Source: Aquamicrobium sp. (GTDB lineage Bacteria > Pseudomonadota > Alphaproteobacteria > Rhizobiales > Rhizobiaceae). Taken from it: a stretch of 64,000 bases of DNA. Each line of letters starts with the position of its first letter. Within the stretch, counting starts at the first letter, position 1. This document shows, piece by piece, positions 32,187-42,083 of the stretch. The DNA lies in contig JAHHDT010000001.1 of NCBI GenBank assembly GCA_019739225.1, positions 248,001 to 312,000 on the forward strand, given 5' to 3'. The notes beneath the pieces were generated by a model. It did no database searches. It was given only the letters and a program-made list of their open reading frames with translations, and was not told the DNA's origin. A program made the translations under genes and the position numbers.

Positions 32187-32828
32187 ATGAAAACGATCCT
32201 CTGCTACGGCGACTCCATCACATGGGGCAGCGACGCCGATACTGGCGGGCGGCATGCCTTCGAGGATCGTTGGCCAAACGTCCTGCAGAAAGCGCTAGGG
32301 CCGGCGGTCCAGGTCGTGACGGACGGCCTGCGCGGACGCACGACGGCCTATGACGAGCATCTTGCGGCTTGCGACCGCAACGGGGTGCGCATCCTGCCCA
32401 CCTCGCTTTACGCGCACGCACCGCTCGATCTCGTCATCGTCATGCTCGGCTCCAACGACATGAAGCCGGCGATCGCGGGCACCGCGCTCGCCGCCTTGCA
32501 GGGAATGCGCAGGCTGGTCGAGATCGTTCGCCTGAACGCGACGCGCGACGGCACCGCCGAGCCGCCAGCGGTGCTGATCGTCGCCCCGCCGCCACTGTGC
32601 GAGACCGCCAATGCCGAATTCGCGGCGATGTTCGCCGGCGGCGTTGCACAGTCGCGCATGCTCGCCAGCCTCTATGCCGACCTGGCCGACGACACCGGCT
32701 GCGGCTTCTTCGATGCCGGTTCCGTCGCCGAGACCACCCCGGTGGACGGTGTGCATCTGGATGCCGCCAACACACGCGCCATCGGCAAGGGCATCGAGCC
32801 GATGGTGCGGATGATGCTTGGAATCTGA
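32187..32828 (+). CDS. SGNH/GDSL-family hydrolase
   Basis: Probable esterase or deacylase of unknown substrate. The 213-residue protein has the four SGNH blocks: catalytic Ser in CYGDSITWGSD (residue about 10), Gly in TDGLRGRTT, Asn in MLGSNDMK and the Asp-x-x-His pair in VDGVHLD. No signal peptide is seen. ATG 32187 begins the homologous region; the longer frame upstream overlaps the HdeD gene. It sits inside the pdh block, 15 bases before lpdA. Confidence 0.9.
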   Translation: MKTILCYGDSITWGSDADTGGRHAFEDRWPNVLQKALGPAVQVVTDGLRGRTTAYDEHLAACDRNGVRILPTSLYAHAPLDLVIVMLGSNDMKPAIAGTALAALQGMRRLVEIVRLNATRDGTAEPPAVLIVAPPPLCETANAEFAAMFAGGVAQSRMLASLYADLADDTGCGFFDAGSVAETTPVDGVHLDAANTRAIGKGIEPMVRMMLGI

Positions 32829-32843
32829 TTGAGGAGAATGCCA

Positions 32844-34283
32844 GTGGCCCAGAGCTACGACGTCATCATCATCGGGGCCGGCCCCGGCGGTTACATCGCA
32901 GCGGTGCGGGCGGCGCAGCTCGGCCTGAAGACGGCGATCGTCGAGCGCGAGCATCTGGCGGGCATCTGCTCCAACTGGGGCTGCATCCCCACCAAGGCGC
33001 TGCTGCGTTCGGCCGAAGTGATGCATCTTGCCAGCCACGCGAAGGATTTCGGCCTTTCGGTCGACGGGGTGAAGCCGGACCTCAAGGCAATCGTCGAGCG
33101 CTCCCGCGGCATTGCCGCCCGCATGAATGGCGGCGTCGGCATCCTGATGAAAAAGAACAAGGTCGACGTGATCTGGGGCGAAGCGAAGCTGACCAAGCCC
33201 AACGAGATCGTCGTTTCCAAGACTAAAAAGAAGCCGATGGAACCGCAGGTGCCTGCGCCGAAGAACACGCTGGGCGAGGGCACCTATACGGCAAAGCACA
33301 TCATCGTCGCCACCGGCGCACGGCCACGCGCGCTGCCTGGCATCGAACCGGACGGCAAGCTCATCTGGACCTATTTCGAGGCAATGGTACCGGACAAGAT
33401 GCCGAAGTCGCTGCTGGTGATGGGGTCTGGCGCCATCGGCATCGAGTTCGCATCCTTCTACCGCACGATGGGCGTAGATGTGACGGTCGTCGAACTGATG
33501 CCGCAGATCATGCCGGTCGAGGACGCGGAAATCTCCAAATTCGCGCAGAAGCGGCTGGAGAAGGATGGGATGAAGTTCATCCTCGAAGCCAAGGTCACGA
33601 AGGTCGACAAGGACGGCGATCAGGTCACTGCGCATGTCGAGAAGAAGGACGGATCGGTCGAGAAGATCACCGCCGACCGGATGATCTCGGCCGTGGGCGT
33701 CCAGTGCAACACCGAAGGCCTCGGCCTCGAGGAACTGGGTGTGAAGCTGGAGCGCGGTGCGATCTCCATCGACGGCTATTGCCGCACCAGCGTGCCAGGC
33801 GTCTACGCCATCGGCGACGTTGCCGGCCCGCCGATGCTGGCCCACAAGGCCGAGCACGAGGCCGTCATCTGCGTCGAGAAGATCGCAGGTCTCAACGTTC
33901 ATCCGATGGACAAGTCGTTGGTGCCGGGCTGCACCTATTGCCATCCGCAGGTGGCGTCGGTCGGCCTCACGGAAGCGAAGGCAAAGGACGCTGGCCACGA
34001 CGTCCGCGTCGGCCGCTTTCCGTTCGTCGCCAACGGCAAGGCCGTCGCGCTGGGCGACGACCAGGGGCTCGTCAAGACGGTCTTCGACAAAAAGACCGGC
34101 CAGCTTCTCGGCGCGCACATGGTTGGCGCGGAAGTGACCGAGCTCATCCAGGGCTTCGTCGTCGCGATGAACCTCGAAACGACCGAGGAAGAACTGATGC
34201 ACACGATCTTCCCGCACCCCACGCTTTCGGAAACGATGAAGGAAAGCGTGCTCGACGCTTATGGCCGCGCATTGAACATCTAG
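32844..34283 (+). CDS. lpdA: LpdA, dihydrolipoyl dehydrogenase (E3)
   Basis: Reoxidises dihydrolipoamide with FAD and NAD+. With the GTG start the protein has 479 residues: FAD motif IIIGAGPGG at residues 8-16, redox disulfide Cys42/Cys47 (CSNWGCIPTK), NAD motif MGSGAIGIEFAS and the C-terminal active-site HPTLSE. GAGGAG (32831-32836) lies 7 bases before GTG 32844 but only 1 base before ATG 32838, so the GTG is preferred. A lysine-rich insertion (KTKKKPMEPQVPAPKNT) near residue 135 is typical of rhizobial PDH-linked E3. Confidence 0.96.
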   Translation: MAQSYDVIIIGAGPGGYIAAVRAAQLGLKTAIVEREHLAGICSNWGCIPTKALLRSAEVMHLASHAKDFGLSVDGVKPDLKAIVERSRGIAARMNGGVGILMKKNKVDVIWGEAKLTKPNEIVVSKTKKKPMEPQVPAPKNTLGEGTYTAKHIIVATGARPRALPGIEPDGKLIWTYFEAMVPDKMPKSLLVMGSGAIGIEFASFYRTMGVDVTVVELMPQIMPVEDAEISKFAQKRLEKDGMKFILEAKVTKVDKDGDQVTAHVEKKDGSVEKITADRMISAVGVQCNTEGLGLEELGVKLERGAISIDGYCRTSVPGVYAIGDVAGPPMLAHKAEHEAVICVEKIAGLNVHPMDKSLVPGCTYCHPQVASVGLTEAKAKDAGHDVRVGRFPFVANGKAVALGDDQGLVKTVFDKKTGQLLGAHMVGAEVTELIQGFVVAMNLETTEEELMHTIFPHPTLSETMKESVLDAYGRALNI

Positions 34284-34352
34284 GCTGGCCGGGGTGGTTT
34301 CATTCCGCCCCGCCAACGCCTATATCAGCCGGACGACAAGGACTTTTCTCGT

Positions 34353-35324
34353 ATGGTCAACGTTCTCGATCTCGTGGAAAAACCGCGCCCGCGCCACCCG
34401 GAGAAGGCTCACAGGCCCGATCAGGAGGTGTTGCGCAAGCCTGAATGGATTCGCGTCAAGGCGCCTGTCTCGAAGGGCTATCTGGAAACGCGCGAAATCG
34501 TGAAGTCCAACCGTCTCGTCACCGTGTGCGAGGAGGCGGGCTGCCCCAACATCGGCGAATGCTGGGACAAGAAACACGCCACCTTCATGATCATGGGCGA
34601 GATCTGCACCCGGGCCTGCGCGTTCTGCAATGTGGCGACGGGCATCCCGACGCCGCTCGATCTTGAAGAGCCGGCCAATGTCGCAAAGGCCGTGCGCCAG
34701 ATGGCGCTCTCGCATGTCGTTATCACCTCCGTCGACCGCGACGACCTCGCCGACGGCGGCGCGCAGCATTTCGCCAACGTGATTCACGCCATCCGCGATG
34801 CCTCGCCGGAAACGACAATCGAGATCCTGACGCCAGATTTCCTGCGCAAGGACGCCTCCGGCGCGCTGGAGACCGTGGTGGCCGCCAAGCCCGACGTGTT
34901 CAACCACAACCTCGAGACCGTTCCGTCGAACTATCTGACGGTGCGGCCCGGCGCGCGCTATTTCCACTCGATCCGGCTGCTGCAGCGGGTCAAGGAACTG
35001 GACCCGACGATCTTCACCAAGTCCGGCATCATGGTCGGGCTCGGCGAGGAGCGAAACGAAGTGCTCCAGCTTATGGACGACCTGCGGATCGCCGATGTCG
35101 ATTTCATCACGATCGGCCAGTACCTCGCGCCGTCGCGCAAGCATCATCCGGTGAAGAAGTTCGTGACGCCTGACGAGTTCAAGTCCTACGAGACCGTCGC
35201 ATACACAAAGGGCTTCCTGATGGTCTCGTCGAGCCCGCTGACGCGCTCGTCCCACCATGCCGGCGATGATTTCGCACGGCTCCGCGCCGCCCGCGAAAAG
35301 AAGTTGGCTCTGGCCCGGGCGTGA
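34353..35324 (+). CDS. lipA: LipA, lipoyl synthase
   Basis: Radical-SAM enzyme that inserts sulfur into octanoyl groups, here supplying the lipoyl domains of PdhB and PdhC. The 323-residue protein has the auxiliary-cluster motif [12 protein letters not shown] and the radical-SAM CxxxCxxC motif CTRACAFC, and the C-terminal [12 protein letters not shown] whose first part carries the cluster-ligating Ser. It follows lpdA after 69 bases and overlaps the next gene in a GTGA. Confidence 0.98.
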   Translation: MVNVLDLVEKPRPRHPEKAHRPDQEVLRKPEWIRVKAPVSKGYLETREIVKSNRLVTVCEEAGCPNIGECWDKKHATFMIMGEICTRACAFCNVATGIPTPLDLEEPANVAKAVRQMALSHVVITSVDRDDLADGGAQHFANVIHAIRDASPETTIEILTPDFLRKDASGALETVVAAKPDVFNHNLETVPSNYLTVRPGARYFHSIRLLQRVKELDPTIFTKSGIMVGLGEERNEVLQLMDDLRIADVDFITIGQYLAPSRKHHPVKKFVTPDEFKSYETVAYTKGFLMVSSSPLTRSSHHAGDDFARLRAAREKKLALARA

Positions 35325-35878
35325 ATCTCGTCGACTGGCACGACGCCCCGCTGAGCGATGCAAAGCGGGTGCTGGTGATTGGCTGTTCGGGCGCTGGCAA
35401 GTCGACATTTTCCGCTGCCCTGGCGCAGGCGCTTGGCCTGCCGCACATACCGATGGACCGGGATTTTTTCTGGCTGCCGGGTTGGAAGCTGCGCGACAGG
35501 GCCGCGATCAGACGTATGATGGCCGAGGCGGCGGCCGGCGAGCGCTGGATCATGGACGGCAACAGCGCCGGCACACTGGATATAAGGCTGCCCCGCACAG
35601 ACCTCGTCGTCTGGTTTCGCCTGTCGCGATGGCTGTGCCTCTCCCGCGTGGTTCGCCGCTGGTGGCGTCATGCCGGCACGGTTCGGCCTGGAATGGCAGC
35701 CGGCTGCCCCGAAAAGATCGATCTGGAGTTCCTGCGCTACATCTGGAATTTCGAGAAAAACGAGACGCCGGAGATCACAAGGCAGATAGAAACGCACCGG
35801 CCAGACGTGCCGGTTGTGGTTCTGCGGCGTCCCGCCGACGCCGATGCCCTGCTTGCCCGGCTGAAAACACCGGTGTAG
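35321..35878 (+). CDS. P-loop NTPase, adenylate-kinase/FlaR-like, function unknown
   Basis: A 185-residue protein with Walker [10 protein letters not shown] (residues about 21-29), the [18 protein letters not shown] segment that marks small kinases annotated as adenylate-kinase-like or topology modulation (FlaR), and [24 protein letters not shown]. The substrate is unknown. The GTG start overlaps the lipA stop by 4 bases and the next gene starts 9 bases later, so it is translated with lipA. Confidence 0.82.
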   Translation: MNLVDWHDAPLSDAKRVLVIGCSGAGKSTFSAALAQALGLPHIPMDRDFFWLPGWKLRDRAAIRRMMAEAAAGERWIMDGNSAGTLDIRLPRTDLVVWFRLSRWLCLSRVVRRWWRHAGTVRPGMAAGCPEKIDLEFLRYIWNFEKNETPEITRQIETHRPDVPVVVLRRPADADALLARLKTPV

Positions 35879-35887
35879 CCGTTTCTG

Positions 35888-36358
35888 ATGCCTAGCTACG
35901 AAACAAAGAGAGTCGTTGCCCACACGCCGGACCAGATGTTCGCGCTGGTAGCCGACGTCGAGCGCTATCCCGAGTTCCTGCCGATGTGCGAGGCTCTGAC
36001 CGTGCGCTCGCGCCGCGAACGCGATGGGGTGACGCTGCTCGTCGCCGACATGACCGTGGGCTACAAGGCGATCCGCGAGACCTTTACGAGCCAAGTCGTT
36101 TTGAAGCCTGCCGAGAACCGCATCGACGTCAAATACATCGACGGACCGTTCAAATATCTCAACAATCGCTGGTTGTTCGAGGAGACGGCGGGAGGCGGCA
36201 CCGAGATCGGCTTTTTCATCGATTACGAGTTCAAGAGCCGGGTGCTGGGCGCACTCATGGGCGCGATGTTCGACCGCGCCTTCCGCATGTTCGCGGAGGC
36301 GTTCGAGAAACGCGCGGACACCGTCTACGGCACGGACAGAAGCCCACGCACCGCGTAG
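35888..36358 (+). CDS. Coq10/RatA-family START-domain protein
   Basis: A 156-residue SRPBCC (polyketide-cyclase-like) protein starting MPSYETKRVVAHTPDQMFALVADVERYPEFLPMCEAL. This is the family of mitochondrial Coq10, a ubiquinone-binding protein, and of bacterial RatA, named as a toxin in E. coli. In alphaproteobacteria with ubiquinone respiration the Coq10-like role is the likelier one. Last gene of the lipA unit; a palindromic repeat follows. Confidence 0.88.
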   Translation: MPSYETKRVVAHTPDQMFALVADVERYPEFLPMCEALTVRSRRERDGVTLLVADMTVGYKAIRETFTSQVVLKPAENRIDVKYIDGPFKYLNNRWLFEETAGGGTEIGFFIDYEFKSRVLGALMGAMFDRAFRMFAEAFEKRADTVYGTDRSPRTA

Positions 36359-36362
36359 TCGG

Positions 36363-36494
36363 TGCGTCCTTCGAGGCTCGCGGAGCTCGCACCTCAGGAT
36401 GAGGACTGTTGTGCATCGAGCCGACAATGCAGCAGGTTCGACAAACCACCTCCCTCATCCTGAGGTGCGAGCGCAGCGAGCCTCGAAGGACGCA
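36363..36494. repeat. Intact palindromic intergenic repeat
   Basis: Two 42-base arms (36363-36404 and 36453-36494) are inverted copies with two mismatches, separated by 48 bases. The arms begin TGCGTCCTTCGAGGCTCGC and end CACCTCAGGATGAGG. The element starts 4 bases after the coq10-like stop and ends 26 bases before the pncC stop, between convergent genes. A second, IS-split copy is at 9581-10716, so it is a dispersed family. Confidence 0.9.
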
Positions 36495-36520
36495 GCAGCG
36501 TTCCGGTACGAAAAGTGGGC

Positions 36521-37012
36521 TCACCGATGGGAAAGCGCTGCGACCCCAAGTTCCAGCGCGGTGCGCACGGTTTCGTTGCGTATGAAGTCACGGCCGCGAT
36601 TGTCGAAGATGCGCTTTTCGGCAAAAGGCTCGCGGCCGCTGACCGCGACGCCGAACCACACGAGTCCGACCGGTTTTTCCACGCTGCCCCCGTCCGGGCC
36701 GGCGATGCCGGTGACCGAAAGCGCGATACCCGCGCGGCTGCGGGCAAGCGCGCCCGAAGCCATCTCCAGCGCCGTTTCGCGCGAAACGGCACCGTGGGCC
36801 GCGAGCGTCTCTTCGGCGACGCCGATCATCGCCATCTTGGCTTCGTTGGAATAGGTCACGAAACCGCAATCGACCATAGCGGACGAACCCGGAATATCGG
36901 TGAGATGCGCGATGATAAGCCCGCCCGTGCAGGATTCTGCCGTCGCGGCAAGAATGCCGGCTTCGTTGCAGCTCTCGAGGAAGCGGCGGGCGAGTGGCGT
37001 CAGATCGCTCAT
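36521..37012 (-). CDS. PncC/CinA C-terminal-type nicotinamide-nucleotide amidase
   Basis: Deamidates nicotinamide mononucleotide in NAD recycling. The 163-residue protein is the stand-alone amidase domain of the CinA family, with [21 protein letters not shown] (catalytic Ser in the SCTGG motif), [14 protein letters not shown], and [13 protein letters not shown]. The N-terminal CinA domain is absent, which is normal for PncC. It overlaps ispDF by 4 bases. Confidence 0.92.
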   Translation of the reverse strand: MSDLTPLARRFLESCNEAGILAATAESCTGGLIIAHLTDIPGSSAMVDCGFVTYSNEAKMAMIGVAEETLAAHGAVSRETALEMASGALARSRAGIALSVTGIAGPDGGSVEKPVGLVWFGVAVSGREPFAEKRIFDNRGRDFIRNETVRTALELGVAALSHR

Positions 37013-38208
37013 TCCGGCAATCCTCCAGGGTAGACGACCGTGGCCGTGGCGATGGCCGCAATGCCTTCCTCGCGTCCGACAAAGCCGAGCCGCTCGTTTG
37101 TTGTTGCCTTGACCGAGACGCGGTCGGCCGAAATGCCCAGCATTGAGGAAAGAGCCTCCGTCATCGCGACGCGATGGGGACCGATCTTCGGCGCCTCGGC
37201 GATCAGGGTTATGTCCGCGTTTGCGATCCGCCCACCGCGCTCACGCACGATGCGCACGGCCTCTTCCACGAAAATGCGCGAGGCCGCCCCCTTCCATTGC
37301 ATGTCGGACGGCGGGAAATGCGTGCCGATATCACCCGCGCCGCAGGTTGCCAGCAATGCATCGGTCAACGCGTGCAAGCCGACATCGGCATCGGAGTGCC
37401 CGGAGAGTTTGTGGTGGTGGGCAATGTCGACACCGCACAGCGTCACGTGGTCGCCTTCGCCGAAACAATGCACATCGTAGCCATTTCCGGTGCGCACGTC
37501 GGGAAAGGCGCTCGGCGACGAAAGACGCGCATCTGCCATCTCGATATCCCTTGCCCATGTGAGTTTCACATTGTCCGGCGAGCCCTGAACGATGCGCACC
37601 GGGATGCCGGCCCATTCCGCAATCGCGGAATCGTCCGTAAAGTCGTCGCGGTCGGCCCCAAAAGCGCGTTCATGAGCCGCAAGGATCGCCTCGAACGGGA
37701 AGCCTTGCGGCGTCTGCGCGGCATGCAGGCCCTGGCGCGGCACCGTCCGCTCGACAAGGCTGTCGGTGCCGGAATGCTTGAGCGTGTCTGAAACGGGCAG
37801 GGCAGGGAGGCTGCCTCCGCCTCGTTCGAGGCCCGCAGCCACGCGATCGATCAGGGCAGCATCGACAAAGGGCCGCACCGCATCGTGGATCAGGACCGCC
37901 GCGGGCCGGCGCTCCTTGAGCGCCAGAAGGGCAAGGCGTGTCGATGCCTGGCGCGTCCTGCCGCCGTGAACGACGATGACGTCCCCGGCAGCATCGCCCA
38001 CGGCTTCGGAAAACAGCGCATCGTCATCGGCATGGATGGCCACCGCGACAGCACATATGGCCGGATGTGCAAGAAAGGCGTCGAGCGTGCGGCGGATCAC
38101 CGGAACGCCGCCGATCCGCCGATATTGCTTGGGACCGTCAGCAGACTGGCCAGCGCGTTCGCCGCGCCCCGCCGCTACGATCACCACACCGATCCCGCCT
38201 GTTGTCAT
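37009..38208 (-). CDS. ispDF: IspDF, bifunctional MEP-pathway enzyme
   Basis: Carries out two steps of isoprenoid synthesis: cytidylylation of MEP (IspD) and formation of MEcPP (IspF). The 399-residue fusion has the IspD domain first ([34 protein letters not shown]) and the IspF domain from about residue 240 ([40 protein letters not shown]). Such fusions are typical of alphaproteobacteria. It overlaps pncC and is divergent from dusB. Confidence 0.98.
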   Translation of the reverse strand: MTTGGIGVVIVAAGRGERAGQSADGPKQYRRIGGVPVIRRTLDAFLAHPAICAVAVAIHADDDALFSEAVGDAAGDVIVVHGGRTRQASTRLALLALKERRPAAVLIHDAVRPFVDAALIDRVAAGLERGGGSLPALPVSDTLKHSGTDSLVERTVPRQGLHAAQTPQGFPFEAILAAHERAFGADRDDFTDDSAIAEWAGIPVRIVQGSPDNVKLTWARDIEMADARLSSPSAFPDVRTGNGYDVHCFGEGDHVTLCGVDIAHHHKLSGHSDADVGLHALTDALLATCGAGDIGTHFPPSDMQWKGAASRIFVEEAVRIVRERGGRIANADITLIAEAPKIGPHRVAMTEALSSMLGISADRVSVKATTNERLGFVGREEGIAAIATATVVYPGGLPE

Positions 38209-38312
38209 GATTTGCCCGGGTTTCCATTGAAGTCAGGGCAAGGCTTAGTTACCTGTGCCCGGATTCGCCAGCCAAATTCGCCCGCACGCGCCATCCCGCA
38301 CGTTTTCGCAGT

Positions 38313-38347
38313 TGCACAACGCGCTAATTCTGGTTAGGCGTTGTGCA
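38313..38347. promoter_or_regulatory. Inverted repeat upstream of dusB-ntrB-ntrC, possible autoregulatory site
   Basis: TGCACAACGC (38313-38322) and GCGTTGTGCA (38338-38347) are perfect 10-bp inverted arms, with a second inner pair CTAA/TTAG. It lies 27 bases before the dusB ATG. The TGCAC/GTGCA ends resemble NtrC half-sites, but the 25-base separation is longer than a classical NtrC site. Confidence 0.55.
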
Positions 38348-38374
38348 GAAAATAGGATTGCTTGGTTTTTGTGC

Positions 38375-39400
38375 ATGAACCCTTCCACCAACGTCGCGAA
38401 GCCCCTTCAAATCGGAGGCCTCACGGTTGGAAACCGCGTTTTCCTTGCGCCGATGTCTGGCATTACCGATGAGCCTTTCCGCAAGCGTGCGACCATGCAC
38501 GGGGCAGGGCTGGTCGTGTCCGAAATGGTGGCCAGCGGCGAGCTCGCCAAGGGCCGGCGCAACTCCGCGCTACGCATCCGCCGCCCCGACGTTCCGATCC
38601 ATGTCGTACAGCTCGCGGGCAGGGATGCCGAATGGATGGCCGAGGGAGCACGGATCGCGGCCGGTGAAGGCGCCGACATCATCGACATCAATATGGGTTG
38701 CCCGGCCAAGAAGGTCACCGGAGGTTATTGCGGCTCGGCGCTGATGCGCGACCCCGACCATGCCTTGTCGCTAATCGAGGCGGTGATCGGCGCGGTCGAG
38801 GTTCCGGTTACGGTCAAGATGCGGCTTGGCTGGGACGAGGATGCAATAAATGCTCCCTCCATCGCCCGCCGGGCGGAGGATGCGGGCGTCGCCATGGTGA
38901 CCGTTCATGGTCGCACGCGCTGCCAGTTTTACAAGGGCACGGCCGACTGGCGCGCCATCGCAAGGGTCAAGCAGGCCGTGAGCATCCCGGTCGTGGCCAA
39001 TGGCGACGTCCAGACCCTCGCAGATGCGACGGAGATGCTAGCCCAGTCGGGCGCCGACGCGGTTATGGTCGGCCGGGGACACTATGGCGCGCCCTGGCTT
39101 GCCGGCGAAATCGCAGCCGAGGCGGGTGATGTTGGCGGCAACGGCGTTCCGCATTCATCGAACGAATTTTTCGATTACATTACAGGTCATTATGAAGACA
39201 TGCTCACTTTGTATGGAACCGAGTCCGGCCTCCGTCAGGCCCGAAAGCATCTCGGCTGGTATCTCGACCGCCATGCTCCCGCCGTCTCGGATGAGCTTCG
39301 CCGCCTCGTCATGACGTCGACCGAGACCGCAATGGTCATCGATGGTCTGCGTCGCGTGTTTTCGACTGCAGCCGAGGCCGACCTTAGGAGTGCTGCATGA
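38375..39400 (+). CDS. dusB: DusB/NifR3-type tRNA-dihydrouridine synthase
   Basis: FMN enzyme that reduces uridine in tRNA. The 341-residue protein has the Dus landmarks: [36 protein letters not shown] with the catalytic Cys, [18 protein letters not shown] and [10 protein letters not shown]. Starting at ATG 38375 avoids a 40-residue non-homologous leader. It overlaps ntrB by 4 bases, forming the nifR3-ntrB-ntrC operon known in rhizobia. Confidence 0.96.
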   Translation: MNPSTNVAKPLQIGGLTVGNRVFLAPMSGITDEPFRKRATMHGAGLVVSEMVASGELAKGRRNSALRIRRPDVPIHVVQLAGRDAEWMAEGARIAAGEGADIIDINMGCPAKKVTGGYCGSALMRDPDHALSLIEAVIGAVEVPVTVKMRLGWDEDAINAPSIARRAEDAGVAMVTVHGRTRCQFYKGTADWRAIARVKQAVSIPVVANGDVQTLADATEMLAQSGADAVMVGRGHYGAPWLAGEIAAEAGDVGGNGVPHSSNEFFDYITGHYEDMLTLYGTESGLRQARKHLGWYLDRHAPAVSDELRRLVMTSTETAMVIDGLRRVFSTAAEADLRSAA

Positions 39401-40526
39401 CGTCGGGGCTTCCTGCAGGTATCGACCCGGCAGCGATCGTGCTCAACACGATCCGCCATCCCGTCATCATGGTCGCGCCGGATGGGCGCATCCCGTTCGC
39501 CAACGCCGATGCCGAGGATTTTTTCCGCTCCAGCGCCGCGATGCTGGCGCGAGACGGGCTCGAGCGTTTCGTGCCTTTCGGCAGCCCGCTGCTCACGCTG
39601 GTCGAGCAGGTGCGCGAGCGCCGAGCGCCGTTCAACGAATATCGCGTCGACATTTCCTCACCGCGGCTGGGCACGGAGCGTATCGTCGATCTCTACGTCG
39701 CGCCGGTCCCGGAACTGCCCGGCCACGTGGTCGTGATGTTCCAGGAACGGTCGATGGCCGACAAGATCGACCGTCAGATGACTCACCGGGGCGCGGCGCG
39801 GTCTGTCACCGGGCTGGCGGCGATGCTGGCGCACGAGATCAAGAACCCGCTTTCGGGTATCCGGGGCGCGGCGCAGCTTCTGGAAACGGTGGTTTCGGAC
39901 GAGGACCGCGCACTCACCCGCCTCATCACCGACGAGACCGACCGCATCGTCTCGCTCGTCGACCGCATGGAGGTCTTTTCCGACGAGCGGCCGATCGACC
40001 GCTGGCCGGTCAACATTCATGTCGTGCTCGACCACGTGAAGGCGCTCGCACGGAACGGTTTTGCCAAGCGCGTGCGCATCGTAGAGGATTATGATCCTTC
40101 GTTGCCGCCCGTCTATGCCAATCGCGACCAGCTCATCCAGGTGTTTATCAACCTTGTTAAGAATGCAGCCGAAGCCATTGGTGGCGATCCCGAGGGTGAA
40201 ATCACGCTCTCGACCGCGTTCCGGCCCGGAATACGGCTTTCCGTGCCCGGCACGCGGGATCGCGTTTCGTTGCCGCTGGAATTCTGCGTTCACGACAACG
40301 GGCCGGGCGTGCCCGACGACATCCTGCCGATCCTCTTCGATCCGTTCATAACCACCAAGACCAACGGTTCCGGCCTCGGGCTGGCGCTCGTTGCCAAGAT
40401 CGTGGGCGAGCATGGCGGAGTGATCGAATGCGACTCGTCCGCGCGCGGCACCACATTCCGCGTTCTCATGCCGGCCTGGAGGGAGCCGCGTGCCATGGAC
40501 GACCCAGCCGAAGAAGGAAGCCCTGC

Positions 40527-40530
<4 letters not shown>
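39397..40530 (+). CDS. ntrB: NtrB, nitrogen regulation sensor kinase
   Basis: Cytoplasmic histidine kinase/phosphatase that controls NtrC in response to PII. The 377-residue protein has a PAS domain (about 15-115), phospho-acceptor His146 in [12 protein letters not shown], the N-box [14 protein letters not shown] and the G-boxes [10 protein letters not shown] and [20 protein letters not shown]. It overlaps dusB and ntrC by 4 bases each. Confidence 0.97.
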
Positions 40531-41981
<1,451 letters not shown>

Positions 41982-42020
41982 CAGAATAGGGTCCGGGCAC
42001 CTCCCGCGCGCGATGTGTTT

Positions 42021-42059
42021 GTTGCACAATCGCCACAATGCGTTGCATAGATGCAACGC
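42021..42059. promoter_or_regulatory. Half-site and perfect dyad upstream of ntrY
   Basis: GTTGCACAA (42021-42029), a 9-mer also present in the dusB upstream dyad, is followed by the perfect inverted repeat GCGTTGCAT-AG-ATGCAACGC (42040-42059). The site lies 25 bases before the ntrY start. Both upstream regions of the nitrogen-regulation cluster thus share TTGCAC and GCGTTG sequences. Confidence 0.5.
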
Positions 42060-42083
42060 GTGATGGACGGCTAATCAGAGCTG

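Noticed and set aside
32829-32843. TTG 32829 or ATG 32838 as lpdA start
   Set aside because: The GAGGAG ribosome site overlaps or abuts both; it is correctly spaced only for GTG 32844.
32295-34316. A 673-residue minus-strand frame
   Set aside because: It is antisense to the SGNH and lpdA genes, with no domain.
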